Origin: Nocardia carnea NBRC 14403
Lineage (GTDB): Bacteria > Actinomycetota > Actinomycetes > Mycobacteriales > Mycobacteriaceae
Length of the DNA stretch: 64,000 bases
Direction of reading: 5' to 3'
NCBI RefSeq assembly: GCF_000308515.1
Contig: NZ_BAFV01000039.1
Span: 186,001 to 250,000, forward strand
The notes under the pieces are model-generated. The model did no database searches. It was not told where the DNA came from and was given only the letters and a program-made list of their open reading frames with translations. This document shows positions 21,739 through 31,059 of this stretch, in pieces; the stretch's first letter is position 1, and each line of letters opens with the position of its first letter. Both the position numbers and the translations under genes were made by a program.

Positions 21739-22311
21739 ATGTCGGCGGTACGGCTACTGGTCCTCGGAGTGACACGACGGCAACAGCCGACCCACGGTTA
21801 CGCGGTCCGCCGCGAACTCCTGTCCTGGCGCGCGGACACCTGGACCAATGTGCAGCCCGGCTCCATCTATCACGCCATCAAACAGCTCACCCAAGAAGGC
21901 AAACTGCGCACCCTGGGCACCGAAGGTGGCAGCCGCGGCCCGGGACGAACCCTGTTCGAGCTGACCTCCGAGGGCGAAACCGAATTCTTCGAACGCCTCG
22001 ACACCGCGCTCACCAGCGTCGATATGGAAGAACTCGGCGCCGGTATCGCTTTCATGGACGCACTCCCCCGCGACCGCGTGATCGCCAAACTCGAGGAACA
22101 ACGCACCCGCAGCGAAGCCGTTCGCAGGGACTTACTCGCCATGATCGCCGACTACCCCGGCCGCCACGAACCCCCGCATTTCCCCGACCTCTTGGAACTG
22201 TGGAGCGGCGTCTTCGACAATCTCGCGGGCTGGACCTCGGGTGTCCTCGACCGGCTGGAACGCGGAGAGTATGTGCTGTCCGACGAGAAACCCCCGCACA
22301 CCGGCCCTTGA
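21739..22311 (+). CDS. PadR-family transcriptional regulator
   Basis: The 190-residue protein begins with a PadR winged helix-turn-helix (about 1-85; RLLVLGVTRRQQPTHGYAVRREL, then VQPGSIYHAIKQLTQEGKL), followed by a helical dimerisation region. PadR proteins usually repress a neighbouring gene and release it on ligand binding. A GAAAGGAG Shine-Dalgarno precedes the ATG. The divergent VOC gene is the likely target and the repeats between them the likely operator. Confidence 0.88.
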   Translation: MSAVRLLVLGVTRRQQPTHGYAVRRELLSWRADTWTNVQPGSIYHAIKQLTQEGKLRTLGTEGGSRGPGRTLFELTSEGETEFFERLDTALTSVDMEELGAGIAFMDALPRDRVIAKLEEQRTRSEAVRRDLLAMIADYPGRHEPPHFPDLLELWSGVFDNLAGWTSGVLDRLERGEYVLSDEKPPHTGP

Positions 22312-22354
22312 GCGCGCAGACCGGTCCGGGCGCAGCTCCGGCAGCGCAGGAGGA

Positions 22355-22489
22355 ATGGTTTTGAACCCCGGCACCTACGAGACGATTTCCGAGCCGGCGG
22401 GCCGTCTTTCCGGACTGGAATACGCCTGGATCACCGAAGCACCGCCGAACCGCCGGCCGCGACCCCACGAGATCGAAGTAACGCGCTGA
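22355..22489 (+). CDS. Small hypothetical protein (44 residues)
   Basis: This short frame begins just after an AGGAGG sequence: ATG at 22355 is very close to it, and TTG at 22361 is better spaced and in the same frame. The product (MVLNPGTYETISEPAG...) has no recognised family, signal peptide or membrane segment. It follows the PadR gene by about 45 bases and could be co-transcribed. Coding status is uncertain. Confidence 0.3.
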   Translation: MVLNPGTYETISEPAGRLSGLEYAWITEAPPNRRPRPHEIEVTR

Positions 22490-22517
22490 CGAGGCCGGCG
22501 CGCCGCCCGATGGCAGA

Positions 22518-23114
22518 TCAGCTACGCGGGCCGGTTTCGAAACCGTCGGCGGAGATCACGCGCTTGTCCAGTGCGATCGCCGGGCGCGGGGGCTCGTCCG
22601 TGTACCACTCGTCCACTACGACGCCGTCGACGATATCGGCGTCGACGACCGTCACCGACTGCCGCGGCATGGTCGAGGCGAGCTCGGCGACCCGGCGGGC
22701 GGCCAGGGCGGCGAGTAGCGGACGGAACAGCGCGCGGGTGGGCGGGAGCAGCATGAGCAAACCCACCACCGAGCTGACCAGGCCGGGGACGAACATGAGG
22801 ACACTGCCCAATGCCACCAACGCACCGTCGGCGACCGCGGCACCCGGGGTGATCTCCGCACGGGAGGCGCGACGGAACTGTTCACCCACGCGGCGCCACT
22901 GGGAGCCGAGCAACAGCATGCCGGCGGCGGAGCTGGCGATGAGCAGCAGGATCGCCGGGACCGCACCGAGCCAGGAGACGACGGCGGCGAAAACAGCGAT
23001 CTCGACGACGAGATACACGATGAAGCCGAGGACAGGCAGGCGCGAGTCAGGCCCGGAGGCGGTAGCGGAGCGTGACCACGCAGGGCCCTCGCGCCTGCCG
23101 GATGGATACTGCAT
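22518..23114 (-). CDS. fxsA: FxsA-family cytoplasmic membrane protein
   Basis: FxsA is a small inner-membrane protein named for suppression of F-plasmid exclusion of phage T7; its native role is unclear. The 198-residue product shows the family's hydrophobic segments (LPVLGFIVYLVVEIAVFAAV, AILLLIASSAAGMLLLG, ALGSVLMFVPGLVSSVVGLL) with the conserved FVPGLVSSVVGLLMLLPPTR loop, then a hydrophilic tail. I start at ATG 23114 (AAAGG upstream) because the longer frame adds unrelated sequence. In mycobacteria fxsA also lies a few genes from rbpA, supporting the synteny. Confidence 0.85.
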   Translation of the reverse strand: MQYPSGRREGPAWSRSATASGPDSRLPVLGFIVYLVVEIAVFAAVVSWLGAVPAILLLIASSAAGMLLLGSQWRRVGEQFRRASRAEITPGAAVADGALVALGSVLMFVPGLVSSVVGLLMLLPPTRALFRPLLAALAARRVAELASTMPRQSVTVVDADIVDGVVVDEWYTDEPPRPAIALDKRVISADGFETGPRS

Positions 23115-23178
23115 GGACGAACCTTTCGGTCGGACTACTCGTACAACGCACGAGATGTCCGTTTTGCTCCCGGACCGG

Positions 23179-23838
23179 TCAACCGCCGGGCCGGACCAGC
23201 CCGGTTTCGTAGGCCAGCACGACCGCCTGGACGCGGTCACGCAGGTCGAGTTTGGTCAGTACCCGGCCGACATGGGTTTTGACCGTCGCCTCGGACAGGA
23301 ACAACCGGCCCGCGATCTCGGCGTTCGACCGGCCCGCGGCGATTTCTTCCAGCACTTCCCGTTCCCGCGCGGTGAGGACATCCAGCACCGAAGGATCGCG
23401 GGACGGCGCGGGCTGCTCGGCGATCAGGCGGTCGAGCAGGCGTTTGGTGACCTTCGGCGAAACCACCGCGTCACCGGCCGCGACGCTGCGGATGGCGGAG
23501 ATCAGATCCTCGGGCGGAGTGTCCTTGAGCAGGAACCCGCTGGCCCCGGCGCGCAGCGCACCCAAGGCGTGTTCGTCGAGGTCGAAGGTCGTCATCACCA
23601 GTACCCGGGTGCCGTGCCCGGCCTCCAGGATCCGGCCGGTGGCGGCAACACCGTCGACCACCGGCATCCGGACGTCCATCAGCACGATATCGGGTTTCAG
23701 TTCGGCGGCCTGGCTGATGGCGGTGGCGCCGTTCTCGGCCTCGCCGACAACTTCCAGATCGGGGTGGGCGCCGAGCACCATCTTCAGGCCGACACGCATC
23801 AGTTCCTGGTCGTCGACGACGAGCACGGTGATCGGCAC
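23179..23838 (-). CDS. NarL/FixJ-family response regulator
   Basis: This DNA-binding output protein of a two-component system has 219 residues. An N-terminal receiver domain carries the acidic pocket DDQE and the phospho-acceptor Asp in DIVLMDVRMP (about 54). A C-terminal LuxR helix-turn-helix (about 150-210) reads LTAREREVLEEIAAGRSNAEIAGRL...VKTHVGRVLTKL. Start is GTG 23838, or GTG 23844 two codons upstream. It follows the sensor kinase gene by about 25 bases. Confidence 0.93.
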   Translation of the reverse strand: MPITVLVVDDQELMRVGLKMVLGAHPDLEVVGEAENGATAISQAAELKPDIVLMDVRMPVVDGVAATGRILEAGHGTRVLVMTTFDLDEHALGALRAGASGFLLKDTPPEDLISAIRSVAAGDAVVSPKVTKRLLDRLIAEQPAPSRDPSVLDVLTAREREVLEEIAAGRSNAEIAGRLFLSEATVKTHVGRVLTKLDLRDRVQAVVLAYETGLVRPGG

Positions 23839-23866
23839 GGACACCAATGTAGTTGGGGGCAGCCCG

Positions 23867-25036
23867 TTATTCCGTATCCGGTGCGGCCAGCGGGATCCGG
23901 GCCCACACCCGCCAGGCACCCTCCGCAGTCCGGCCGGCTTCCAGGCTGCCGCCGAGCACCGCCATCCGTTCCCGCATACCGGCCAATCCCAGGCCGCTGC
24001 CCCGGATCCGGGCTTCCGGGTGCACCGGCACTCCACCGGAATCGGTGACCTCGATTTCGACGTCGCCGGTGTGCCGGTGCACCCGGACCCACGCCTTCGG
24101 ATGGGCTCCGGCGTGCCGGAGTGTGTTGGTCAGCGCTTCTTGCACGATGCGGTGCACGCCCAGTCCGACCTCGGGCGCGAGATCGTCCAGTTCGCCGGAG
24201 AGTTCCAGCTCGACGGCCAGCCCTGCGTCGCGCATGAGCTGCGCCACTTTGGCCAGGCCCGCCGTGCCGTGCTGCGGCACCTGGTCGGGTGCGTGTTCGG
24301 TACGCAGCAACGCGACGGTGCGGCGCAGCTCACGCAGCGCCTCGCGCCCGGTACCGGCAATCGTGACCAGAGCCTGCTCGGTGGTGTCCGGGGCGGTGCG
24401 CAGCGCATAGCGGGCGCCGTCGGCCTGGACGATCATCACGCTCACCGCGTGCGCGACCACATCGTGCAGCTCGCGGGCGATCCGGGTGCGCTCGGCCGAG
24501 ACCGCATCGTGGGCGCGCCGCTCCCGCTCGGATTCGGCCACGGCGTGGCGGGCCGCCACCTCGGCGTCATAGGCGCGCCGGGCGCCGGCGAACTCGGCCA
24601 GCACCCAGCAGAAGGCGAAGTAGATCCCGACGAACGCCAGATCGCTGAGTTTGAACCCGGTCACCACCGCCATCCCGTAGGCGGTATCGGCGACCAGCGC
24701 CAGCGCGTACCAGAAACCTTCACGTCGCCCGACATACGCGACCAGCGTGTACAGCATGATTCCGTGCCCGAGCAGCGCGGCGTGCACGGTGGGGTCGCCG
24801 ACGATGAAGCCGATGGTGCTGGTGCAGAACGACAACACCATGAACGTCACCGCCATCGCCCGCGGGTAGACCCGCCGCAAAGCGATCGGCAGTGGGAGCA
24901 GCATCGAGAACACCAGGAATGCGGCCGGGTTCGTGCTGTCGCGGGCGATCACGAGATCGAGGATCAGCAGTAGCAGTGCGAGCGTGGAATCGGCGACGAC
25001 GGGTTTGTCTCGAAGCCACAAACTGAATCGGCGCAC
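23867..25036 (-). CDS. Sensor histidine kinase, HisKA_3 (NarL-partner) class
   Basis: The 389-residue membrane sensor has an N-terminal block of about four to five hydrophobic segments (residues 15-150), a dimerisation/phospho-acceptor motif RELHDVVAHA with the His near 192, and a C-terminal ATPase domain (VQEALTNTLRHAGA; GSGLGLAGMRER). There is no large extracellular loop, so the signal is probably within the membrane or cell-envelope state. Start is GTG 25036. A TAGTCT box ends exactly six bases before the GTG and there is no Shine-Dalgarno, consistent with a leaderless transcript. Confidence 0.92.
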   Translation of the reverse strand: MRRFSLWLRDKPVVADSTLALLLLILDLVIARDSTNPAAFLVFSMLLPLPIALRRVYPRAMAVTFMVLSFCTSTIGFIVGDPTVHAALLGHGIMLYTLVAYVGRREGFWYALALVADTAYGMAVVTGFKLSDLAFVGIYFAFCWVLAEFAGARRAYDAEVAARHAVAESERERRAHDAVSAERTRIARELHDVVAHAVSVMIVQADGARYALRTAPDTTEQALVTIAGTGREALRELRRTVALLRTEHAPDQVPQHGTAGLAKVAQLMRDAGLAVELELSGELDDLAPEVGLGVHRIVQEALTNTLRHAGAHPKAWVRVHRHTGDVEIEVTDSGGVPVHPEARIRGSGLGLAGMRERMAVLGGSLEAGRTAEGAWRVWARIPLAAPDTE

Positions 25037-25265
25037 GCCCCCAGACTAGAGCCGGAAGCGGGCCGGTTGCCGCAGCTACGTCCGTCATCTGCCGACAGGC
25101 CACGAGCGTTGCGCGATCGTGCCTGGCGATCTTGCGGCCCGGGAACCGCCGCGGGCCCGAGCCTGGTCCGCCCGCGTCCCGACTGACCCGGCTGTATATC
25201 CTCGCTTGTCGTGCATTCATCATCTCCGCTGGTCATTATCTTTTTGCTGCCAATAGTCCTTTCGC

Positions 25266-26036
25266 ATGATGGATGTGACCGACTGGGTGGTGCTGCTGTC
25301 CGCGGCGACGGCGGCCGGCTGGGTCGATGCGGTGGTGGGTGGTGGCGGGCTGATCGTGCTGCCGACTCTGCTGCTGGTGGCGCCCGGTATCGCGCCGCAG
25401 ACCGCGCTGGGGACCAATAAGCTCGCCGCGGTGGCGGGTACCGCGACCGCCGCGATCACCTTCGCCCGCAGGGTTCCGCTGCAGTGGCGGTTACTGGTTC
25501 CGGCCGCAATACTGGCGGCGCTCACCGCCGCGGCGGGCGCGGCGGCCGTCTCCCTGATCGATCGCGACCTGTTCATCCCGATCGTGCTGGTGGTGCTGGT
25601 GGGGGTGGCGATTTTCGTCACGGCCCGGCCGTCGATCGGTATCACCCTGGCGACCCATCCGCCGTCTCGCCGGAAAACGATACTGGTGATCGCACTGGCC
25701 GCCGGGCTGATCGGTGCCTACGACGGGCTACTCGGCCCGGGCACGGGAACCTTCCTCATCATCACCTTCGCGACCCTGCTGGGCACCGAGTTCGTGCGGG
25801 CTGCCGCGATGGCCAAGGTGATCAACTGCGGCTCGAATATCGGTGCGCTGCTCTTCTTCGGGTTCACCGGCAACGTGTTGTGGGCGCTGGGCGCGGCCAT
25901 GGCCGTGGCCAATATCGCGGGGGCGGTGGTGGGATCGCGGATGGCGCTGGCCCGGGGTGCGGAATTCGTTCGGGTGGTGCTACTGGTGGTCGTTGTGGGA
26001 ATGGTGATCCGGCTGGGCTGGCAGCAGTTCGGCTGA
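25266..26036 (+). CDS. TauE/SafE-family permease (probable anion exporter)
   Basis: The 256-residue membrane protein has about eight hydrophobic segments and the family's two internal repeats, each with a GGGG/GPG-type loop (DAVVGGGGLIVLPTLL; GAYDGLLGPGTGTFLI). Members move sulfite, sulfoacetate or other organic anions. No neighbouring sulfur genes indicate the substrate. It is transcribed away from the two-component system across a 229-base gap in which I see no regulatory element. Confidence 0.88.
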   Translation: MMDVTDWVVLLSAATAAGWVDAVVGGGGLIVLPTLLLVAPGIAPQTALGTNKLAAVAGTATAAITFARRVPLQWRLLVPAAILAALTAAAGAAAVSLIDRDLFIPIVLVVLVGVAIFVTARPSIGITLATHPPSRRKTILVIALAAGLIGAYDGLLGPGTGTFLIITFATLLGTEFVRAAAMAKVINCGSNIGALLFFGFTGNVLWALGAAMAVANIAGAVVGSRMALARGAEFVRVVLLVVVVGMVIRLGWQQFG

Positions 26037-26063
26037 GCCCCGCATTCCCGGCCGGTCCCCCGG

Positions 26064-26654
26064 TCACTCGGCGGCGCGGACCGGACGGTCCGGAAATTCC
26101 TGGTGGGCATGCGAGCCTGCCGCATCGGCGACCACCCCTGTCACCCGCTTCGCGATTCGGGCCACCAGGGTGCGCGGCCGCCGTGGCATCAGGTGCGCGG
26201 CCGCGAAGTTCTGCCGGCGGGGAACGATATAGCCCTTGTTACGCGCCAGCGCCTGCAACGAAGCCTGCACGACGTCGGCTGCAGTGCCCATCGAGCCGGT
26301 GACGGCGGCATCGCGGGTGCCGACCACGTCGAAGAATCCGGTTTCGGTGGGGCCGGGGCAGACTGCGAGCACCTTGATACCGCGATCGCGGTATTCGCTC
26401 CACAACGCCAGGCTGAAATTGAGCACGAAGGCTTTGCCCGCGGCATAGGTCGCGAAGTACGGGGCGGGTTGTAAGGCCGCGGTGGATGCGATGTTGACCA
26501 CTTCGCCGTGTCCGCGCGCCACCATTCCCGGAATCAGCCGGTGGGTGAGTCCTTCCAGCGCAACAACGTTGACCATCAGCTGGCTGTGATCTGTTTCGGC
26601 GGCGATATCTTCGTACCGGCCCGCGCTGCCGAAGCCGGCGTTGTTGACGAGCAC
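26064..26654 (-). pseudogene. Short-chain dehydrogenase, 5'-truncated
   Basis: The frame starts inside an SDR at LVNNAGFGSAG and continues with the catalytic Ser in NIASTAA, the YxxxK in YAAGKAF and PGPTETGFF, so it covers the C-terminal two thirds. The N-terminal Rossmann strand and TGxxxGxG cofactor motif (about 75 residues) are missing. Upstream the frame continues for about 20 codons and then meets a TGA. Such a protein could not bind NAD(P)H normally, so I read it as a remnant left by a deletion or rearrangement next to the ECF sigma gene. Confidence 0.7.
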
Positions 26655-26911
26655 GTCGATCGAGATACCGCGCAGGGGCCGCTGACCCGTCGGCAGATCT
26701 TGCGATCCTCACTCCGGGCGTCGTATTGCCGGAGTGGCCATGGACAGACACCGGCGCCGCCGATCCCGATGTCGTTTTCGATTCGGTTCGAATCCTTTCG
26801 CGGTCGAGCACGCTCTTATGCTTATGAGAGTCCGACCGAAACGAAGCAGCGCGATATTCCGCGCACCACACTCACCGGCCGCTCCGGCAGATCGTCGAGG
26901 AGGTGAGGGGT

Positions 26912-27451
26912 TTGGACCGTGGCTGGGCCGGTGAACAGCTCGTCCGAGCGGCCCAGCGCGGCGATCCGGAGGCGATCTCGGCGATCGTGCACGGGGCTCA
27001 TCCGCATGTACGGCGCTTCGCACACCATCTGTGTGCGTCGTCCGCCGAAGCCGAGGACGCCGCGCAGGAGGCGTTGATCACGCTGTATCGGAAAATCGGC
27101 ACCCTGAATGCCACAGCGGCTCTCGCGTCGTGGATGTTCCGCATCGTTCGCAACGAATGCCTGCGCCGGGCCCGATACGTGCTCGACCGCGGACCGCAGA
27201 TCGCTGATGCCGCCCCGGAGATCGTCGCCTCCGCCGAAGAGGAGGCGCTGCGCCGCCTCGACGCCGACCAGCTCACACAGGCGATCAGCGCCTTGCCCGA
27301 CCTCCAGCGCAGGGTCTTGATCATGCGCGATGTGCTCGGCCACCCGGGGCGCGCGACAGCCGATGCCCTCGGCCTGAGCACCGCGGCAATGAAATCGCAG
27401 TTGCACCGTGCACGCGCCGCGGTCCGGCGCGACCTCCGCCCTACTCCGTGA
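26912..27451 (+). CDS. ECF-type RNA polymerase sigma factor
   Basis: This alternative sigma factor of about 179 residues has region 2 (AEDAAQEALITLYRKIGTL...SWMFRIVRNECLRRAR, about 45-90) and region 4 (ALPDLQRRVLIMRDVLGH...STAAMKSQLHRARAAVRRDL, about 130-175). Start is TTG 26912, eight bases after GAGGAGG; GTG 26903 in the same frame overlaps that site. No anti-sigma gene is adjacent. A peroxiredoxin gene follows directly, which suggests an oxidative-stress or thiol-linked regulon. Confidence 0.9.
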   Translation: MDRGWAGEQLVRAAQRGDPEAISAIVHGAHPHVRRFAHHLCASSAEAEDAAQEALITLYRKIGTLNATAALASWMFRIVRNECLRRARYVLDRGPQIADAAPEIVASAEEEALRRLDADQLTQAISALPDLQRRVLIMRDVLGHPGRATADALGLSTAAMKSQLHRARAAVRRDLRPTP

Positions 27452-27468
27452 ATCGAAGGGAAGTTTCC

Positions 27469-27942
27469 ATGCTCATCTCCGGATCCCCCGCACCCGACCT
27501 CGAACTCGAAGACACCACCGGGCAGGCGTGGCGGTTGTCCCAGCACCGCGGCGTGCACAATGTTCTCCTGTATTTCATGCGGTCGACATCGTGCCCGCTG
27601 TGCAACCGGCACGTTCGCGATCTCGCCGCTCGGCAAGACAGGTTCGACGAGGACAACATCCATGTCGCGGTCGTGGTGCCCGAGGGACGCAGTCCAGGCC
27701 TGGCATGGAAAACCGAGCGCGGTATCCCGTTCCCCGTCCTGTCCGACGCGGCGGCAAGCCCTCACGAATCGTTCGGACTCACTCGTAAAGTCTTCGGTTC
27801 GCTCCAGCAGTCCGGCACCGTCCTCGTGGACCTCGGCGGCATCGTCCGGCACGCCCACGGCGCCACCCTGCCCCTGAACAGCTACGACAGGAAGGGGCTC
27901 CTCGCCGCTATCGATTCCGTGCTCGGCCGGCCGATCGGATGA
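27469..27942 (+). CDS. Peroxiredoxin (AhpC/TSA, redoxin fold)
   Basis: The 157-residue thioredoxin-fold peroxidase opens SGSPAPDLELEDTTGQAW and carries a CPLC motif (STSCPLCNRH, about 43-52) after the first beta-alpha unit; the first Cys would be the peroxidatic residue. There is no signal peptide. The ATG at 27469 has GAAGGGAAG upstream; an earlier in-frame GTG (27448) overlaps the sigma stop. It is probably co-transcribed with the sigma factor. A bacterioferritin-comigratory-type role is the alternative. Confidence 0.85.
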   Translation: MLISGSPAPDLELEDTTGQAWRLSQHRGVHNVLLYFMRSTSCPLCNRHVRDLAARQDRFDEDNIHVAVVVPEGRSPGLAWKTERGIPFPVLSDAAASPHESFGLTRKVFGSLQQSGTVLVDLGGIVRHAHGATLPLNSYDRKGLLAAIDSVLGRPIG

Positions 27943-28002
27943 CACCGGTGGCGTGAATCGAGGGGTCGCCCGGAAATGTTGCGCAGTGGGTAGGTTGGTC
28001 GG

Positions 28003-29559
28003 GTGAACATGGCGACGTCCACCGAACCCGGCGGGCACTCTTCCGGGCACGATATCGATCCCGAATTCGCGGGCCTACCGCTGCGGAGCCTGGCCGATGC
28101 GGCGCTGTCCGCGGCCCGCGCGGCCGGTGCCGAGCATGCGGATCTGCGGGTGCACCGGCTGTGTACGCAGTCGATCCGTTTGCGGGACGGCCGGGTAGAG
28201 GCGTTGACCGATACCGTGGAACTGGGTTTCGCGGTACGGGTCATCGTGGACGGCACCTGGGGTTTCGCCTCGCATGCGGTCTTGACCGCGGATACCGCGG
28301 CGGAGGTCGCGCGGTCCGCGGTCGCCGTCGCGACGAGTCTGCGGGCGCTGAACCGGGAACGGGTCACCTTGGCGGACGAACCCCGCTACGACAACGCGCG
28401 CTGGGTGTCGGCCTACGATATCGACCCCTTCACGATCCCCTCCGCCGACAAAGTAGCCCTACTGCAGGATTATTCGGGGCGTCTGTCGGCCGCCGACGGG
28501 GTCGATCACGTCACCGCGACCCTGTTGCAGGTCAAGGAACAGACCTACTACGCCGATACGGCGGGCTCGTCGATCATCCAGCAGCGGGTGCGCCTGGAAC
28601 CCGAACTGGAGGCGATCACGGTCGATACCGCGTCCGGCGCGTTCGAAACCATGCGAACGCTTGCGCCGCCGGTCGGACGGGGCTGGGAATACGTCACCGG
28701 CGCGGACGGTGTGTGGGACTGGAATACGGAACTGAGCCGGATCCCGGAATGGCTGGCCGAGAAGGTGAAGGCCCCGACGGTGACGCCGGGCCCGACCGAT
28801 CTGGTGATCGACCCCACCAACCTGTGGCTGACCATTCACGAATCCATCGGGCACGCCACCGAGTACGACCGCGCCATCGGCTATGAATCCGCCTATGCCG
28901 GCACGTCGTTCGCGACCCCCGATCTGCTCGGCACGTTGCAGTACGGAACCCCGGTCATGCACGTCACCGCCGACCGGGTGCAGCGGCACGGTCTGGCGTC
29001 CGTCGGCTACGACGACGAGGGGGTGGCCGGCCAGCGCTGGGACCTGGTTCGCGACGGTGTCCTGGTGGGCTATCAGCTCGATCGCGTATTCGCCCCCCGC
29101 CTCGGCCTGGACCGGTCCAACGGCTGTTCGTACGCCGATTCCCCACATCACGTGCCGATCCAGCGGATGGCGAACGTTTCCCTGCAACCGGATCCGGAGC
29201 GCGACACCAGCACCCAGGAACTGATCTCACGAGTCACCGACGGTATCTACATCGTGGGCGATAAGAGCTGGTCGATCGATATGCAGCGCTACAACTTCCA
29301 GTTCACCGGCCAGCGATTCTTCCGGATCCGCAACGGCGAACTGGACGGCCAGCTCCGCGATGTGGCCTACCAGGCCACCACCACGGATTTCTGGGGTTCG
29401 ATGGAAGCGGTCGGCGGCCCGTCGACCTGGCAGCTGGGTGGCGCGTTCAACTGCGGTAAAGCGCAACCGGGACAGGTGGCGGCCGTCAGTCACGGCTGCC
29501 CCTCGGTCCTGGTGCGCGGTGTGAATGTGCTCAACACGCGGACGGAGGCGGGCCGATGA
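28003..29559 (+). CDS. tldD: Metalloprotease TldD homologue
   Basis: TldD and TldE form a heteromeric zinc protease that trims modified peptides (microcin and other RiPP precursors, CcdA) in enterobacteria. The 518-residue product contains the zinc motif HESIGHATE (about 278-286) and the family's C-terminal glycine-rich GGAFNCGKAQPGQ. Start is GTG 28003. A TAGGTT box ends six bases before it and there is no clear Shine-Dalgarno, so a leaderless mRNA is likely. It overlaps tldE by ATGA. The actinobacterial substrate is not known. Confidence 0.93.
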   Translation: MNMATSTEPGGHSSGHDIDPEFAGLPLRSLADAALSAARAAGAEHADLRVHRLCTQSIRLRDGRVEALTDTVELGFAVRVIVDGTWGFASHAVLTADTAAEVARSAVAVATSLRALNRERVTLADEPRYDNARWVSAYDIDPFTIPSADKVALLQDYSGRLSAADGVDHVTATLLQVKEQTYYADTAGSSIIQQRVRLEPELEAITVDTASGAFETMRTLAPPVGRGWEYVTGADGVWDWNTELSRIPEWLAEKVKAPTVTPGPTDLVIDPTNLWLTIHESIGHATEYDRAIGYESAYAGTSFATPDLLGTLQYGTPVMHVTADRVQRHGLASVGYDDEGVAGQRWDLVRDGVLVGYQLDRVFAPRLGLDRSNGCSYADSPHHVPIQRMANVSLQPDPERDTSTQELISRVTDGIYIVGDKSWSIDMQRYNFQFTGQRFFRIRNGELDGQLRDVAYQATTTDFWGSMEAVGGPSTWQLGGAFNCGKAQPGQVAAVSHGCPSVLVRGVNVLNTRTEAGR

Positions 29560-30956
29560 CGACACTGACCGGTACGGGGGTGCTGCCCGCGAACGCGGTG
29601 GTCGAACGGGCGCTGAGGTTGTCCCGGGCCGACGAGGCGATGGTGATCGTCACCGACGAAGCCGAGGCGTCGCTGCGCTGGGCCGGTAATTCCATGACCA
29701 CCAACGGCACCTCGGTGGCGCGGCGCTGGTCGGTGATCTCGGTACTGCGTGACGGCCCCCGGTCGGCGCGGGTCGGCAGTGTGGCCTCCACCAGCGTGGA
29801 TCCGGCCGATATCGAGGCCGTGGTGCGAGCCAGCGAAGACGCCGCCGCGGCCGCCGAGCCTGCCCGCGACGCCATGCCGCTACTCGACGCACCGGATCCG
29901 GCCCCGGATTGGGAGCAGCCGGGCGCCGGCACCGGTATCGACGTGTTCTCCGGCCTGGCCGCCGACCTGTCCACCGGATTCGACGGCGCCGACCGGCTCT
30001 ACGGTTTCGCGCACCACCAGGTGCACACCACCTGGCTCGGCACCTCCACCGGTATCCGCCGCCGCTACACCCAGCCCACCGGGTCGGTGGAGATCAACGG
30101 TAAACGCGGCGACGGCGCGGATCTGGCCAGCGCCTGGGTGGGCGCCGGAACCACGGATTTCCGCGATGTGGATACTTCCGGCCTGCTCAGCGAACTGTCC
30201 CGGCGGCTCGACTGGTCGGCGCGGCGGGTGGAGCTGCCGGCGGGGCGCTACGAAACCCTGCTGCCACCGTCGGCGGTCGCCGATCTGCTGATCTATATGT
30301 ACTGGTCGATGCAGGGCCGCGGCGCACACGAGGGCCATACGGCGTTCGCCGCCCCGGGTGGTACCCGAATCGGGGAGAAACTCACCGATATCCCGCTGAC
30401 CCTCACCTCCGATCCCGCCGCGCCCGGCCTCGAATGCCTCCCGTTCGTGGCCACGCAGGCGTCGTCGGAAACGGTCTCTGTCTTCGACAACGGGATGGCC
30501 GCGCAGCGCGCCGACTGGCTGCGCGACGGCGCGATCGCCGATCTGGTGTATCCGCGCGCCACCGCCGCCGACTACACCACCTCCCCCACCGTCCCGGTAC
30601 AGAATCTGCTGCTCACCGGCGGTTCGTCGGCGAGCCTCGACGAGATGATCGCCCGCACCGAACGCGGACTGCTGCTCACCACGCTCTGGTACATCCGCGA
30701 GGTCGATCCGACCACCCTGCTGCTCACCGGGCTCACCCGCGACGGGGTGTATCTGGTGGAGAACGGGGAGGTGACCGCGGCTGTGAACAATTTCCGATTC
30801 AACGAGAGCCCGCTGGACCTGCTGCGCCGGGTCACCGAAGCCGGCGCGACCGAACAGACACTGCCCCGCGAATGGAAGGACTGGTTCACCCGGACAGCCA
30901 TGCCCCCGCTGCGGATCCCGGATTTCCATATGTCCTCCGTGAGCCAGGCCACCTGA
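29556..30956 (+). CDS. tldE: TldE/PmbA homologue, partner of TldD
   Basis: The 466-residue TldE/PmbA-family protein lacks the HExxxH zinc motif, as expected for the non-catalytic or partner subunit. Conserved stretches include AEASLRWAGNSMTTNG, GRYETLLPPSAVADLL, TRGLTRDGVYLVENGE-like sequence near residue 405 and NNFRFNESPL. It starts with ATGA overlapping the tldD stop, so the pair is translationally coupled and should be made in equal amounts. Confidence 0.92.
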   Translation: MTTLTGTGVLPANAVVERALRLSRADEAMVIVTDEAEASLRWAGNSMTTNGTSVARRWSVISVLRDGPRSARVGSVASTSVDPADIEAVVRASEDAAAAAEPARDAMPLLDAPDPAPDWEQPGAGTGIDVFSGLAADLSTGFDGADRLYGFAHHQVHTTWLGTSTGIRRRYTQPTGSVEINGKRGDGADLASAWVGAGTTDFRDVDTSGLLSELSRRLDWSARRVELPAGRYETLLPPSAVADLLIYMYWSMQGRGAHEGHTAFAAPGGTRIGEKLTDIPLTLTSDPAAPGLECLPFVATQASSETVSVFDNGMAAQRADWLRDGAIADLVYPRATAADYTTSPTVPVQNLLLTGGSSASLDEMIARTERGLLLTTLWYIREVDPTTLLLTGLTRDGVYLVENGEVTAAVNNFRFNESPLDLLRRVTEAGATEQTLPREWKDWFTRTAMPPLRIPDFHMSSVSQAT

Positions 30957-31059
30957 GTTCCTCGGATCGAGTCGCTCGACCTCGATCACGCGCGCTCCGT
31001 AGGCAACGGAACGACCGGCCGAGGGCAGCGGACCGTCGGCCTGCGGTCGCCGCGTCCGA

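Noticed and set aside
26780..26800. TTCGAATCC resembling a tRNA T-loop
   Set aside because: No acceptor or anticodon stems can be formed around it and no CCA end is present.
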